A DNA stretch of 36,989 nucleotides from JAJPXC01 sp964520525 (lineage in GTDB: Bacteria; Bacteroidota; Bacteroidia; Bacteroidales; Muribaculaceae). A model generated the notes under the pieces. It did no database searches, was not told where the DNA came from, and saw nothing but the letters and a program-made list of their open reading frames with translations. The stretch lies in contig CAZFNR010000017.1 in the NCBI GenBank assembly GCA_964520525.1, positions 1 through 36,989 of the forward strand, in the 5' to 3' direction. The number at the start of each line of letters is the position of its first letter. Position 1 is the first letter of the stretch. Made by a program: the position numbers and the translations under genes. Positions 7,489-16,288 of this stretch are shown here, in pieces.

Positions 7489-8595
7489 ATGGTATTGCGT
7501 GAACTGTCGATAGTGAATTACAAAAACATACCTGAGGCCGAGCTTGAATTTTCTCCGAAAATCAACGGATTCCTCGGGCGAAACGGCATGGGGAAAAGCA
7601 ATCTGCTCGATGCCGTCTACTATCTCAGTTTCTGCAAGAGTTTCAACGGGGTGACCGACTCGATGGTCATCAGCCGCGGAGAGAACTTCACCATGCTCAG
7701 AGGGGTCTACGAACGGCGCGGCGCGAAAGAGGAAGTCACAGCGGGGCTGACTGTCGGCAAGCGCAAGAGTTTCAAGCGCAAAGGGAAGGAATATCAGCGG
7801 CTGAGCGAACACATAGGGTCGTTCCCCTTGGTGATAGTGTCGCCCCGCGACAGCGACCTGATTACCGGAGCGAGCGATGAACGGCGACGCCTGATGGACC
7901 AAGTGATATCGCAAAGCGACACCCTTTATTTAGACCACTTGATTCGCTACGGCCGCGCGCTGGAGCAACGGAACAAACTGCTGCGCGAACACATCGTCGA
8001 CCACACACTCTATGAGGCGGTGGAGCTCGCCATGACAATCAGCGCAGGCTATATCACCGACGCGCGGCTCAGATGGGCCGAGCGGCTACAACCGATTTTT
8101 GAAGAGTATTACAGACTGATAGCCGGCGACGGAGAGCCGGTGGCACTGAGCTACCAACAGCCTCAGCTCCCACTCGACCGCCTTCTCGACCAGGCGCGCC
8201 GCCACGACGAGATTGCCGGGCACACAAGCGTGGGGCCACACCGCGACGATCTGACGATGGAGATAGCGTCGATGCCGGCGCGCAGAGTAGCCTCACAAGG
8301 CCAGTGCAAGACGTTCACAGTGGCACTCAGGCTCGCGCAGTATGAGTTTTTGAGACAGCACAGCGGGCTGAAACCGCTCTTGCTGCTCGACGACATTTTT
8401 GACAAGCTCGATTCCACGCGCGTGGAACGCATAATGGAGATAGCGCGCCGCGACAGCATAGGGCAGATTTTCGTCACCGATACCAACCGCGACCACCTCG
8501 ACGAAATCATGAGCCGCATGGGAGGCGACTACCGCCTGTGGGAGGTGGAACGCGGGCGATTCACACCAATCCGACCCACAACGTCGACCTTATGA
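7489..8595 (+). CDS. recF: DNA repair/replication protein RecF
   Basis: The 368-residue SMC-like ATPase begins MVLRELSIVNYKNI, the usual RecF N-terminus. Walker A GRNGMGKS lies at residues 30-37. The signature-bearing region includes GPHRDD, and Walker B is LLLLDDIFDKLD near residue 300. RecF works with RecO and RecR to load RecA on gapped DNA. The length is normal. The stop codon overlaps the ATG of the next gene (ATGA at 8592-8595), so the two are translationally coupled. The adjacent -7 element implies a very short leader. In many bacteria recF is beside dnaA/dnaN; here it heads a cluster with a DciA-like gene, still a replication-related neighbour. Confidence 0.96.
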   Translation: MVLRELSIVNYKNIPEAELEFSPKINGFLGRNGMGKSNLLDAVYYLSFCKSFNGVTDSMVISRGENFTMLRGVYERRGAKEEVTAGLTVGKRKSFKRKGKEYQRLSEHIGSFPLVIVSPRDSDLITGASDERRRLMDQVISQSDTLYLDHLIRYGRALEQRNKLLREHIVDHTLYEAVELAMTISAGYITDARLRWAERLQPIFEEYYRLIAGDGEPVALSYQQPQLPLDRLLDQARRHDEIAGHTSVGPHRDDLTMEIASMPARRVASQGQCKTFTVALRLAQYEFLRQHSGLKPLLLLDDIFDKLDSTRVERIMEIARRDSIGQIFVTDTNRDHLDEIMSRMGGDYRLWEVERGRFTPIRPTTSTL

Positions 8596-8882
8596 AACGC
8601 ACGGAGCCTAAAATACTGAACCGCATAATAGAGGATGCCCTCCGGGAGACATCACTGACCGACACATTCCGCGAGCAACAGGCGTGCTATCTGTGGCCCG
8701 AAGTCGTCGGGCCGGGAGTAAACCGCTACACCACCCGCCGCTATGTGGACCACGGGAAACTTCATGTCTACATCGCGTCAGGGCCGCTGAAAGGGGAGCT
8801 TCAGTTTATGCGCTCCCACATAGCCGAGGAGCTAAACCGCGCCGTCGGCTCAAACGTAATCACCGAGATAATAATCCATTAA
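8592..8882 (+). CDS. DUF721 / DciA-like protein
   Basis: This 96-residue protein from the ATG at 8592 overlaps the recF stop codon. An upstream start at 8538 would run inside recF and is not supported. The sequence MKRTEPKILNRIIEDALRE, a 'LWPEVVGPGVNRYT' segment and a strand ending 'LKGELQFMRSHIAEELNRAVG' follow the DUF721 pattern. This family includes DciA, which helps load the replicative helicase DnaB in bacteria lacking DnaC. The coupling with recF supports a role in DNA replication or repair, but DciA function is established for other phyla and is only inferred here. Confidence 0.85.
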   Translation: MKRTEPKILNRIIEDALRETSLTDTFREQQACYLWPEVVGPGVNRYTTRRYVDHGKLHVYIASGPLKGELQFMRSHIAEELNRAVGSNVITEIIIH

Positions 8883-8897
8883 ACCGCAATTTTCGAG

Positions 8898-9404
8898 ATG
8901 AGAACCCCGATACAATTCCCCCCGTCGGCCAATCCGCGAGTGCCGGAGCCGCGACTGCCGTTTTTCCACACGGTCCAGCTGCAGACACGTTTCAACGACA
9001 TAGATATGCAAGGCCACCTCAACAACAACGTGTACCTTACATTCATGGATTTGGGCAAGACACGCTATTTCAGCGACATCATGAAAGGGAAGATAGATTG
9101 GCACAACATAGGCATCGTGGTGGTCCACCTGACGTGCGACTACTATGCCCCGGCCTTTCTCGACGAACCGCTCGCCGTGGCGACCACTGTCGCGAGCGTG
9201 TCGCTCCACAGTTTCAAACTCGAGCAACGCATCTTCAACTTCGTCACCGGCCAAGTGAAATGTGTCGGGTCGACCATCATGGCAGGTTTTGACCCCCGCA
9301 CCGGTCACTCCACCGAGATAGCCGACGAATGGATTGACGCGTTCTCGGCCTACGAGGGCCGCGACCTCCACCCACAAAAACAAGACAACAACACTAACCA
9401 ATAA
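8898..9404 (+). CDS. Acyl-CoA thioesterase, hotdog fold (4HBT family)
   Basis: The 168-residue protein has the 4-hydroxybenzoyl-CoA thioesterase-type signature RFNDIDMQGHLNNNVYL at residues 31-47; D36 is the likely catalytic acid and G39-H40-x-N42-N43 the conserved helix start. Members hydrolyse acyl-CoA or acyl-ACP thioesters in the cytoplasm. The core occupies about residues 25-150, with a Pro-rich N-terminal extension and a short polar tail rich in Gln and Asn. It begins 15 nt after the DUF721 gene and ribE follows 14 nt after it, so it sits in the recF operon-like run. The substrate cannot be told from sequence. Confidence 0.9.
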   Translation: MRTPIQFPPSANPRVPEPRLPFFHTVQLQTRFNDIDMQGHLNNNVYLTFMDLGKTRYFSDIMKGKIDWHNIGIVVVHLTCDYYAPAFLDEPLAVATTVASVSLHSFKLEQRIFNFVTGQVKCVGSTIMAGFDPRTGHSTEIADEWIDAFSAYEGRDLHPQKQDNNTNQ

Positions 9405-9418
9405 CAACCCCTGATTAT

Positions 9419-10027
9419 ATGTTCTCTGGAATAGTTGAAGAAGCGGCGACAGTAGCCGCCGTCAAGCGCGACAACGGCAACATCCACCTCACGATTGAAT
9501 GCAGCTTTGTCGACGAGTTGAAAATAGACCAATCCGTAGCACACAACGGCGTCTGCCTGACAGTGGTCTCGATTGCCGACGGACGCTACACCGTGACCGC
9601 TATTCAAGAAACGCTTGAGCGCAGCAACCTGGGCGACCTCAAGCCCGGCGACTTGGTCAACGTGGAACGCTGCATGGTGATGAACGGGCGGCTCGACGGG
9701 CATATCGTGCAAGGCCACGTCGACTGCACAGCGACTTGCGAGAGCGTCGAAGAGGTCGATGGGAGCCGATACTACAAATTCAGCTACACCGCCGACCCCG
9801 AGATGGTAGCCAAAGGCTATGTGACAGTCGAGAAAGGCTCGGTGACCGTCAACGGGGTGAGCCTGACCGTGTGCGACTCACAACGCGACAGCTTCCGGGT
9901 AGCCATCATACCCTACACCTACGAACACACCAATTTCAAGAATATCTTGCCCGGCACAAAAGTCAACATCGAGTTTGACATCATAGGCAAATACATTTTC
10001 AAAATGGCCCAAGCGGCAAAACAATGA
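9419..10027 (+). CDS. ribE: Riboflavin synthase, alpha subunit
   Basis: This 202-residue protein is made of two lumazine-binding beta-barrel repeats: residues 1 to about 97 (starting MFSGIVEE) and about 98-195 (starting GHIVQGHVD). Signatures are HNGVCLTV in the first repeat and VNGVSLTVCD in the second. It converts two 6,7-dimethyl-8-ribityllumazine molecules to riboflavin plus the pyrimidinedione in the last step of vitamin B2 synthesis. The length and ends are normal. No FMN riboswitch is visible upstream; the gene lies 14 nt after the thioesterase gene and is probably read from the same transcript. Confidence 0.96.
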   Translation: MFSGIVEEAATVAAVKRDNGNIHLTIECSFVDELKIDQSVAHNGVCLTVVSIADGRYTVTAIQETLERSNLGDLKPGDLVNVERCMVMNGRLDGHIVQGHVDCTATCESVEEVDGSRYYKFSYTADPEMVAKGYVTVEKGSVTVNGVSLTVCDSQRDSFRVAIIPYTYEHTNFKNILPGTKVNIEFDIIGKYIFKMAQAAKQ

Positions 10028-10061
10028 TTCTAAGTCTTATATAACAATTTAATACCTCGCT

Positions 10062-12425
10062 ATGGGAAAATATCATTCACTGCTGGCGGCAGCCTTGACC
10101 GTTATTCCCGGATTGTCAACGATGGCGTCACCCGGCGTGTTTAAGGCCACTACCGACTCCGGGCGCGAAGTAACAGTCACAGTCATAACCGACAACATCA
10201 TCAAAGTGACCAACGCGCCCAAAGGGGCTGATATCCCCGCGTCGCGTGCGACAGTGCTCGAAGCCGCCGATTTCAAAGGGAAAGCCGTGACGGTAGGCAA
10301 TCTGACCGACATAGTCACCCAGGCCGGAGTAACAGCCACGCTCAACGCCAAAACCGGAGAGGTGACAATCTCGGGCGGCGCGAACCGCTCAATCGCCGAC
10401 AACGGTCTGCGCACAACAGTCGACGGCAAGCAGAAGCTGCAACTCTACACAAGCGTGGGGGGCTCGTTCTACGGAGCCGGCGAGCGCGGACACTCCTTCA
10501 ACCTCGCTGGCGACACCTTAGTGATGTACAACAAACAAAACTATGGCTATGTCAAAGGGGAGCCCCGCATCTCGCAGATGAACATAACCATGCCGCTGTT
10601 CCTGTCAAGCAACGGCTACGCAGTGGTTTTCGATGATTTCGCAGCCGCCGAGATGGTGATGTCAAACCCCATCGAGTATATCACGGAGGGCCGCTCGCCC
10701 ATCTCATACTACTTCATCAAGGGCGACAACGACAACCTCGCGTCGGTCACGACCCAACTGTCGAAACTCACTGGCCGCCAGGCACTCCCACCCTTCTGGG
10801 CCCTCGGCTACATCACATCCAAATACGGCTACAAGACCCAGGCCGAGACAATCGGCGTGATTGACACCCTGAAGATGAAAGGCTACCCCGTGGATGGTGT
10901 CGTGCTCGACCTGTATTGGTATGGAAAAGAGGAAGATATGGGGCGGCTCACTTGGGACAAAGAGCAGTGGCCCGACCATAAAAAGATGCTCGCCGACCTG
11001 AAGAAACGCGGGGTCAACACCGTCACCATCTCACAACCCTACATACTGCAAAACGGCCGCGCGGTAGACAACTACAACGAACTCGCAGCCAAAGGGCTGA
11101 TGGTCAAAGACTCGACAGGAGCGGTGCAACCGGTCACCATCTGGGTGGGACATGGCGGAATGTTTGACGTGGCCAACCCCGACACCCGCGAATGGCTTGC
11201 CGAGCGTTACCGACAGCTCACCGACGACGGCGTGGGCGGCTGGTGGGGCGACCTCGGCGAACCGGAAGTGCATCCCGAAACAGGGCTACACGCCAACGGG
11301 CTGACAGCTCGCGAATACCACAACCAGTATGGCAACGACTGGAGCGAAATCATCTATGACCTTTACAAAGAAAAATATCCCGATACCCGACTGATGACCA
11401 TGATGCGCGGAGGCACCACCGGCTTGCAGCGTTACAGCGTGTACCCCTGGTCGACCGACGTGTCACGCTCCTGGGGCGGGCTCCAGCCACAAGTGACCAT
11501 CATGCTCAACTCCGGCCTCAGCGGACTGGGATATATGAGCCACGACGTGGGAGGCTTTGCCGTTGACCCCGAACATCCGGTCGACCCAGAGCTTTATGTG
11601 CGCTGGTGCCAGCTCGGGCTGTTCTCGCCTATACTGCGCACCCACGCCCAGCAGGTTGCCGAGCCGTTCCGCTACCCGGAGCAGGAGAAAACACTGAAAC
11701 AAATCGTAATAGACCGCTACCGCTGGCTACCCTACAACTACACACTCGCATCGGAAAACGCCAACCTGGGGTTGCCGATGGTGCGCCCGCTAAACTTCTA
11801 CTCGGGCGACAATCGTTATGACGACATCGACGACCAATACCTGTGGGGAGCGAGCGTCATGGTGGCACCCGTCATAACCCGGGGCGCGACCTCGCGCAAA
11901 GTCATCATCCCCGACGGGCAGTGGATTGACTATAACGACGACACACGAGTGTTCAACGGTGGCGACACCATCGACTATGCCGCACCACTTCCGACACTCC
12001 CGCTGTTTGTCAAAGCCGGCTCATTCATCCCCATGGCAGAATATAAGATGGGTAACACCGGCGACTACAACCCTGCCCGCTACACCGTCGACTACTACCC
12101 CGTCGAGGGACGGTCGAACGGATATATCTTCGAGGATGACCGCCAATCGACCAAATCGCTTGAGAACAAGGAATATGCCTTGCTGCTTTTCAGCGGCGAC
12201 GCAACACCCTCACAAATCAAAGTAGAGATGAAAATAGCCGGGAGCTATGCCGGGATGCCCGCCAAGCGCGACATCACAATGGTGCTTCACGGAATCGGCG
12301 CGGCACCCAAAGCCGTAACTGTCGACGGCAAGAAAGTGCGCACAGCCTACAATAAAAAAGCCCGCACACTCACGCTCCCACTCTCGCTCAAAGGCACCTC
12401 GTTCACAATGGAAGTCAGCCGTTGA
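10062..12425 (+). CDS. Secreted glycoside hydrolase family 31 enzyme
   Basis: The protein is 787 residues with a signal peptide (hydrophobic to about residue 22, cleavage near MASP). Domains in order: N-terminal GH31 beta-sandwich (about 25-230), the catalytic (beta/alpha)8 barrel (about 240-590), a proximal beta-domain, and a C-terminal DUF5110-like domain (about 675-740, DYYPVEGRSNGYIFEDD). The GH31 nucleophile is D397 in WWGDLGEPE and the acid/base is D466 in WSTDVSRSW. The family covers alpha-glucosidases, alpha-xylosidases and 4-alpha-glucosyltransferases; the wording of the barrel motifs resembles the oligosaccharide 4-alpha-glucosyltransferase branch, but this is not certain. Unlike polysaccharide-utilisation loci, no SusC/SusD pair is nearby. 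Likely periplasmic or surface processing of alpha-glucans. Confidence 0.9.
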   Translation: MGKYHSLLAAALTVIPGLSTMASPGVFKATTDSGREVTVTVITDNIIKVTNAPKGADIPASRATVLEAADFKGKAVTVGNLTDIVTQAGVTATLNAKTGEVTISGGANRSIADNGLRTTVDGKQKLQLYTSVGGSFYGAGERGHSFNLAGDTLVMYNKQNYGYVKGEPRISQMNITMPLFLSSNGYAVVFDDFAAAEMVMSNPIEYITEGRSPISYYFIKGDNDNLASVTTQLSKLTGRQALPPFWALGYITSKYGYKTQAETIGVIDTLKMKGYPVDGVVLDLYWYGKEEDMGRLTWDKEQWPDHKKMLADLKKRGVNTVTISQPYILQNGRAVDNYNELAAKGLMVKDSTGAVQPVTIWVGHGGMFDVANPDTREWLAERYRQLTDDGVGGWWGDLGEPEVHPETGLHANGLTAREYHNQYGNDWSEIIYDLYKEKYPDTRLMTMMRGGTTGLQRYSVYPWSTDVSRSWGGLQPQVTIMLNSGLSGLGYMSHDVGGFAVDPEHPVDPELYVRWCQLGLFSPILRTHAQQVAEPFRYPEQEKTLKQIVIDRYRWLPYNYTLASENANLGLPMVRPLNFYSGDNRYDDIDDQYLWGASVMVAPVITRGATSRKVIIPDGQWIDYNDDTRVFNGGDTIDYAAPLPTLPLFVKAGSFIPMAEYKMGNTGDYNPARYTVDYYPVEGRSNGYIFEDDRQSTKSLENKEYALLLFSGDATPSQIKVEMKIAGSYAGMPAKRDITMVLHGIGAAPKAVTVDGKKVRTAYNKKARTLTLPLSLKGTSFTMEVSR

Positions 12426-12444
12426 CAATAAAACAAGGAATCAG

Positions 12445-13644
12445 ATGGAATCGCTACGCGAACTATTCAAAATAGGCCACGGCCCATCGAGTTCACACAC
12501 GATGGGTCCACTCCGCGCCGCCAACGCATTTATCGAAATCTGCGACAAAAAGCCCGCTCGTTTCGAAGTCACACTCTACGGAGCGCTTGCCGCAACCGGC
12601 CGCGGCCACCTCACCGACCGCGCCATACTCGACGCGCTGGAACCCGTAGCACCCGCCACAATCGTTTGGCGTCCCGAGACTTTTTTGCCGTTTCACCCTA
12701 ACGGCATGACGTTCCGCGCATTTGACGGTGACGGCCAACAGATTGCCAACCGCACGTGGTTTAGCATCGGCGGAGGCGACATCGTAGCCGAAGGAGAAAG
12801 CCGCGCACCCAAACGCAAAATCTACTCAATGACCACAATCGCCGAGATACTCGACTGGTGCACCACAACGGGCAAAAGCTATTGGGAATATGTCGACGAG
12901 TGTGAGGGAGAAGAGATATGGGACTATCTCAAACAGGTGTGGCAAGTGATGAAAGAGTCGGTGGAGCGCGGTCTTGAGGCCGAGGGAGTGCTCCCGGGAG
13001 GTCTTGGAGTGAGGCGCAAAGCGGTAAGTTACTACGTACACTCATCGGGCTACAGCCAATCGCTAAGAAGCCGCGGCGAGGTTTATGCCTACGCTCTTGC
13101 CGTCAGCGAAGAGAACGCCTCGGGCGGACTCATCGTCACAGCACCCACGTGCGGCTCGAGCGGCGTGCTACCGGCCGTGCTCTACCACCTCTACAAGTCA
13201 AAAGGATTCAGCGAAACACGCATTTTGCGCGCATTGGCAACCGCCGGCCTATTTGGCAACGTTGTCAAAACCAACGCCTCGGTGAGCGGAGCCGAAGTGG
13301 GTTGTCAAGGGGAAATAGGCGTGGCATGCGCTATGGCAGCGGCGGCAGCGTCGCAACTGTTCGGGGGCACACCGGCACAAATCGAATATTCTGCCGAAAT
13401 GGGGCTTGAACACCACTTGGGATTGACTTGTGACCCGGTGTGCGGACTCGTGCAAATCCCATGCATCGAGCGCAACGCCTACGCCGCAGCGCGCGCCTTA
13501 GATTCAAATCTTTACGCCGCATTCTCCGACGGGCAACACTCCGTCAAATTTGACCGCATAGTGGAGGTCATGAAACAAACGGGTCACGACCTGCCTTCAA
13601 TCTACAAAGAGACTTCGCAAGGGGGGCTCGCCGCCATCCGCTGA
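12445..13644 (+). CDS. sdaA: L-serine ammonia-lyase, iron-sulfur dependent
   Basis: The 399-residue protein fuses the beta domain (about 1-150, with GHGPSSSHTMGPLRAA) and alpha domain (about 165-399, with APTCGSSGVLPAVLYHL). It deaminates L-serine to pyruvate and ammonia using a [4Fe-4S] cluster. C287 (VGCQGE), C329 and C340 (CDPVCGLVQIPC) have the same spacing as the cluster ligands of characterised single-chain enzymes. The start ATG 19 nt after the GH31 stop fits the family N-terminus. It could be in the same transcript as GH31. The next gene is convergent, 18 nt away. Nothing looks broken. Confidence 0.95.
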   Translation: MESLRELFKIGHGPSSSHTMGPLRAANAFIEICDKKPARFEVTLYGALAATGRGHLTDRAILDALEPVAPATIVWRPETFLPFHPNGMTFRAFDGDGQQIANRTWFSIGGGDIVAEGESRAPKRKIYSMTTIAEILDWCTTTGKSYWEYVDECEGEEIWDYLKQVWQVMKESVERGLEAEGVLPGGLGVRRKAVSYYVHSSGYSQSLRSRGEVYAYALAVSEENASGGLIVTAPTCGSSGVLPAVLYHLYKSKGFSETRILRALATAGLFGNVVKTNASVSGAEVGCQGEIGVACAMAAAAASQLFGGTPAQIEYSAEMGLEHHLGLTCDPVCGLVQIPCIERNAYAAARALDSNLYAAFSDGQHSVKFDRIVEVMKQTGHDLPSIYKETSQGGLAAIR

Positions 13645-13662
13645 AACAGTCAGAGCGCAAAC

Positions 13663-14586
13663 TCAGAGAGTTGAGCGCGCTGGAATAACAGCGAGGGAGT
13701 CGCTAAGGATACGGCTGAATTTCACGGCGCCCTGGTCGTTGAGGTGGTCGGCGTCCCAAAAATCGTCGGCGGCGAAACGGCTGTCTGACAAGAAATCCAG
13801 CCAATGCAAGCCGCAGGAGTCAGCGACCGTGCCGGTCAAGGCGACGTAGCGGTCAAACTGCGTCTTGTCGAGATGCTCGTTGTAGGTAGCGTAGCAGGGC
13901 GGGGTGACAAGCACCGGCTCGGCCCCTATGCTCCGGCACAAGGCTATAAGACGCCGCAGATAGCCGAGATTGTAATCCACCCATGAGCCGTCGGGGGCTG
14001 TGTGGCGACGCGCCGCTATCTCGCCGGTGCGTTCCCAGCCGACAAACCGCGACTCAAATGTGTAATCGGTCCCGAATCCCGTGGAATCGCACATCGCCGG
14101 AGCCTTGTGTGTCAGGAATTTGCGCAGTTTTCCCGCATATATCGGGAAATTGGAGATTTCAAAACCGGTACGCGAAAGCGGCCCATGTTTACTCACCCCC
14201 ATATATAGCTGATAATTGGTCTCTTGCCACCATTCGCCGTGAGGGAAATCGCTGTCGAAAAACGAACAGTAGTCAACGTTGATAATCACTCGGCGCAGAC
14301 GCGGCATCAATGGAGCGTATTTTTCGAGCAACAGGTAGTCATACTCATAATTTTGCGATATGTTGGCGAGATTAAACACGCTGTCGCCAAGAGCCTCGGG
14401 CACCACGCCATAATAGGTGTGGCTGCTTCCGAGCACGAGAGTCGCCACCCTACCGCCGCAACGTTCAATCCCGCGGGCCTTTGCCTTATAAGGATTCGGA
14501 ACGCTCCTGACTATGGCCTCCCCGGCGGCGAGCGACAGCAACACCACCAAGGCGAAAATTCCGACGTAACTCAAAAAACGTTTCAT
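13663..14586 (-). CDS. SGNH-fold O-acyltransferase/esterase partner of the MBOAT
   Basis: The 307-residue protein has a single N-terminal membrane anchor (about residues 5-24) and an extracytoplasmic SGNH domain. Block I is GSSH (residues 53-56) with S55 as probable nucleophile; the Asp-x-x-His pair is D278/H281 in DADHLND. The overall plan matches the AlgJ/AlgX, DltD and PatB-like partners that move an acyl group from the MBOAT protein to a polymer. It starts 7 nt after the MBOAT stop codon on the same strand, which is strong evidence for a pair. The acceptor (capsule, peptidoglycan or other) is unknown. It ends convergent with the serine dehydratase gene. Confidence 0.8.
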   Translation of the reverse strand: MKRFLSYVGIFALVVLLSLAAGEAIVRSVPNPYKAKARGIERCGGRVATLVLGSSHTYYGVVPEALGDSVFNLANISQNYEYDYLLLEKYAPLMPRLRRVIINVDYCSFFDSDFPHGEWWQETNYQLYMGVSKHGPLSRTGFEISNFPIYAGKLRKFLTHKAPAMCDSTGFGTDYTFESRFVGWERTGEIAARRHTAPDGSWVDYNLGYLRRLIALCRSIGAEPVLVTPPCYATYNEHLDKTQFDRYVALTGTVADSCGLHWLDFLSDSRFAADDFWDADHLNDQGAVKFSRILSDSLAVIPARSTL

Positions 14587-14593
14587 AGCGCAA

Positions 14594-16051
14594 TCAGAAT
14601 TGGAAATAAATGAACTGTTGCTGATTACCCGAGAAAATCAAGAGCGTCATGAATATGACATAGTATAGCGCAGAGCGGGCCGCGCGGCTTCGGAACAGCC
14701 CCTTCTCATCACCGCGAAAAGCCAACGGGTTTTCGCGGTGGCGCGTCACCCATTCCGCACACACCATCACCGCCACCCAACACAGCGGGACAAACCCTAT
14801 CAGCGGCACGGAGGAATAGGGCGGGATGAAGCCGGTGAACATTATTTTTAGATATTCACAGGCAAAACCAATCTCTTTTGTCCGGAAAAAAACGAACCCT
14901 ATGGAAACGAGTGCAAACGTCCATGCCATCATGGCCGCTTCATTAATCGACGGCAACCGCCGTCCCGCCGCCGGTTCGTCAAGATACTTGCGATTGCGCC
15001 CGGTGAGTATCATCGGGACAAACAACACCGCGTGATATGCGCCCCATGCCAGGAAACCCCATGTTGCGCCATGCCAAAAGCCGCTCAACAGGAAGATGAC
15101 AAACGTGTTGCGCACTTTTTTGAGCTTGCCCACACGACTCCCCCCTATCGGAATGTAGACATAGTCGCGGAACCAGGTCGTGAGCGAAATGTGCCAACGC
15201 CGCCAGAACTCACCGATGTCACGGGAGAAAAAGGGCAGCTTGAAATTACGCATCAGTTCAAATCCGAACAATCGCGCCGTCCCGACGGCAATATCGGAAT
15301 AGCCCGAGAAATCCCCGTAAATCTGAAACGAGAACAGAGCCGCGCCAATCCACAGGTTAGCCGCGCCCATCGAAGTGTAATCACCGAAAATAAGGTCAAC
15401 CGCCGCGGCGCAATTATCAGCCACAACCATCTTCTTAAACAGCCCCCAGAGTATCTGCCTCATCCCCGACACACCCTGCGAATAGTCAAAGCGATGGGAG
15501 CGCATGAATTGCGGCAACAGATTTGATGCCCTCTCTATCGGGCCTGCCACGAGCTGAGGGAAGAAGCTGATGAACGCGAAAAAAGCGAGTATGTCGCGGC
15601 TTGCCTCGATTTTGCGGCGGTACACGTCAATCGAATAGCTGAGAGCCTGGAACGTATAGAATGAGATGCCCACAGGCAACACGAGCCCGAGCGTGATGTC
15701 ATCGACAGCCCACCCTATGGCGTTCATCATCTGATAAAAACTGTGAGCGAAGAAGTCAAAATACTTGAACATCCCCAGTATGCCGAGATTTATGGCCGCG
15801 TTTACCCACAACACCGCCAGAGCCGCACGGTGGCGACGGTCGTTCAGCCGCTCGATAACGAGACCGCTGAGATAGCTGCAAAAGGTGGTGAAAGCAATCA
15901 GCCCCAGAAATTTCACATCCCACCAGCCGTAGAAAATGTAACTGGCGGCGATTATGAACAGATTGCGGGCCGTCCTCGCTTTAAGCACCAGCCAATAGAC
16001 TAAGAACGTCAAAGGCAGAAACAAAAGGAATTCAAACGAGTTAAATATCAT
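14594..16051 (-). CDS. MBOAT family membrane O-acyltransferase (AlgI-like)
   Basis: The protein is 485 residues from the ATG at 16051 (MIFNSFEFLLFLPL). A longer frame to a TTG at 16078 would start inside the promoter and is rejected. It has roughly ten or more hydrophobic segments. Catalytic features of the AlgI/PatA/DltB group are visible: H327 in SGFWHGATWGF and H340 in GAYHAVLF, preceded by FWRRWHISLTTWFRDYVYIPIGG. Such proteins carry acyl groups, usually acetyl, across the inner membrane to an SGNH partner, here the next gene. The -7 element sits about 25 nt upstream within a 51-bp cassette repeated at 21735-21785. Two-gene operon; acceptor unknown. Confidence 0.92.
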   Translation of the reverse strand: MIFNSFEFLLFLPLTFLVYWLVLKARTARNLFIIAASYIFYGWWDVKFLGLIAFTTFCSYLSGLVIERLNDRRHRAALAVLWVNAAINLGILGMFKYFDFFAHSFYQMMNAIGWAVDDITLGLVLPVGISFYTFQALSYSIDVYRRKIEASRDILAFFAFISFFPQLVAGPIERASNLLPQFMRSHRFDYSQGVSGMRQILWGLFKKMVVADNCAAAVDLIFGDYTSMGAANLWIGAALFSFQIYGDFSGYSDIAVGTARLFGFELMRNFKLPFFSRDIGEFWRRWHISLTTWFRDYVYIPIGGSRVGKLKKVRNTFVIFLLSGFWHGATWGFLAWGAYHAVLFVPMILTGRNRKYLDEPAAGRRLPSINEAAMMAWTFALVSIGFVFFRTKEIGFACEYLKIMFTGFIPPYSSVPLIGFVPLCWVAVMVCAEWVTRHRENPLAFRGDEKGLFRSRAARSALYYVIFMTLLIFSGNQQQFIYFQF

Positions 16052-16074
16052 CGGCAGGATTTGTGGACTGGACT

Positions 16075-16125
16075 GCAAAGATACGAATAAGCGAGCGCAA
16101 AAATCAAATTTATTTGTTTTTGCCG
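16075..16125 (-). repeat. 51-bp promoter repeat, copy 1
   Basis: This block is the exact reverse complement of 21735-21785 over 51 bases; the match ends abruptly on both sides. Read on minus it contains TTTG (16105-16108), 21 nt, then TATCTTTG (16076-16083), a full Bacteroidetes promoter aimed at the MBOAT gene. Confidence 0.95.
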
Positions 16126-16199
16126 GGCGCGAGCATCAATGTCGCAGCCAAAGATAGCAAAAAAAATAGCAACCGCCACGCGCTTTGACCGATGTGGTG

Positions 16200-16230
16200 T
16201 TTGGGGGATGGGATTTTTTCGCTAAATTTG
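16200..16230 (+). promoter_or_regulatory. Promoter of pheT
   Basis: TTTG at 16200-16203, a 19-nt spacer and TAAATTTG at 16223-16230 form a full -33/-7 match. The leader to the pheT ATG is about 50 nt and holds only a small GACC/GGTC hairpin; I see no T-box or leader-peptide attenuator. Confidence 0.8.
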
Positions 16231-16288
16231 CACGATTTATTGACCATGAGGTCGGTAACACGATTTTAAAGGCAAAAAGACTCCATTT

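Noticed and set aside
16052..16078. TTG start for the MBOAT gene
   Set aside because: It overlaps the -7 element on minus; the ATG at 16051 starts the hydrophobic N-terminus.
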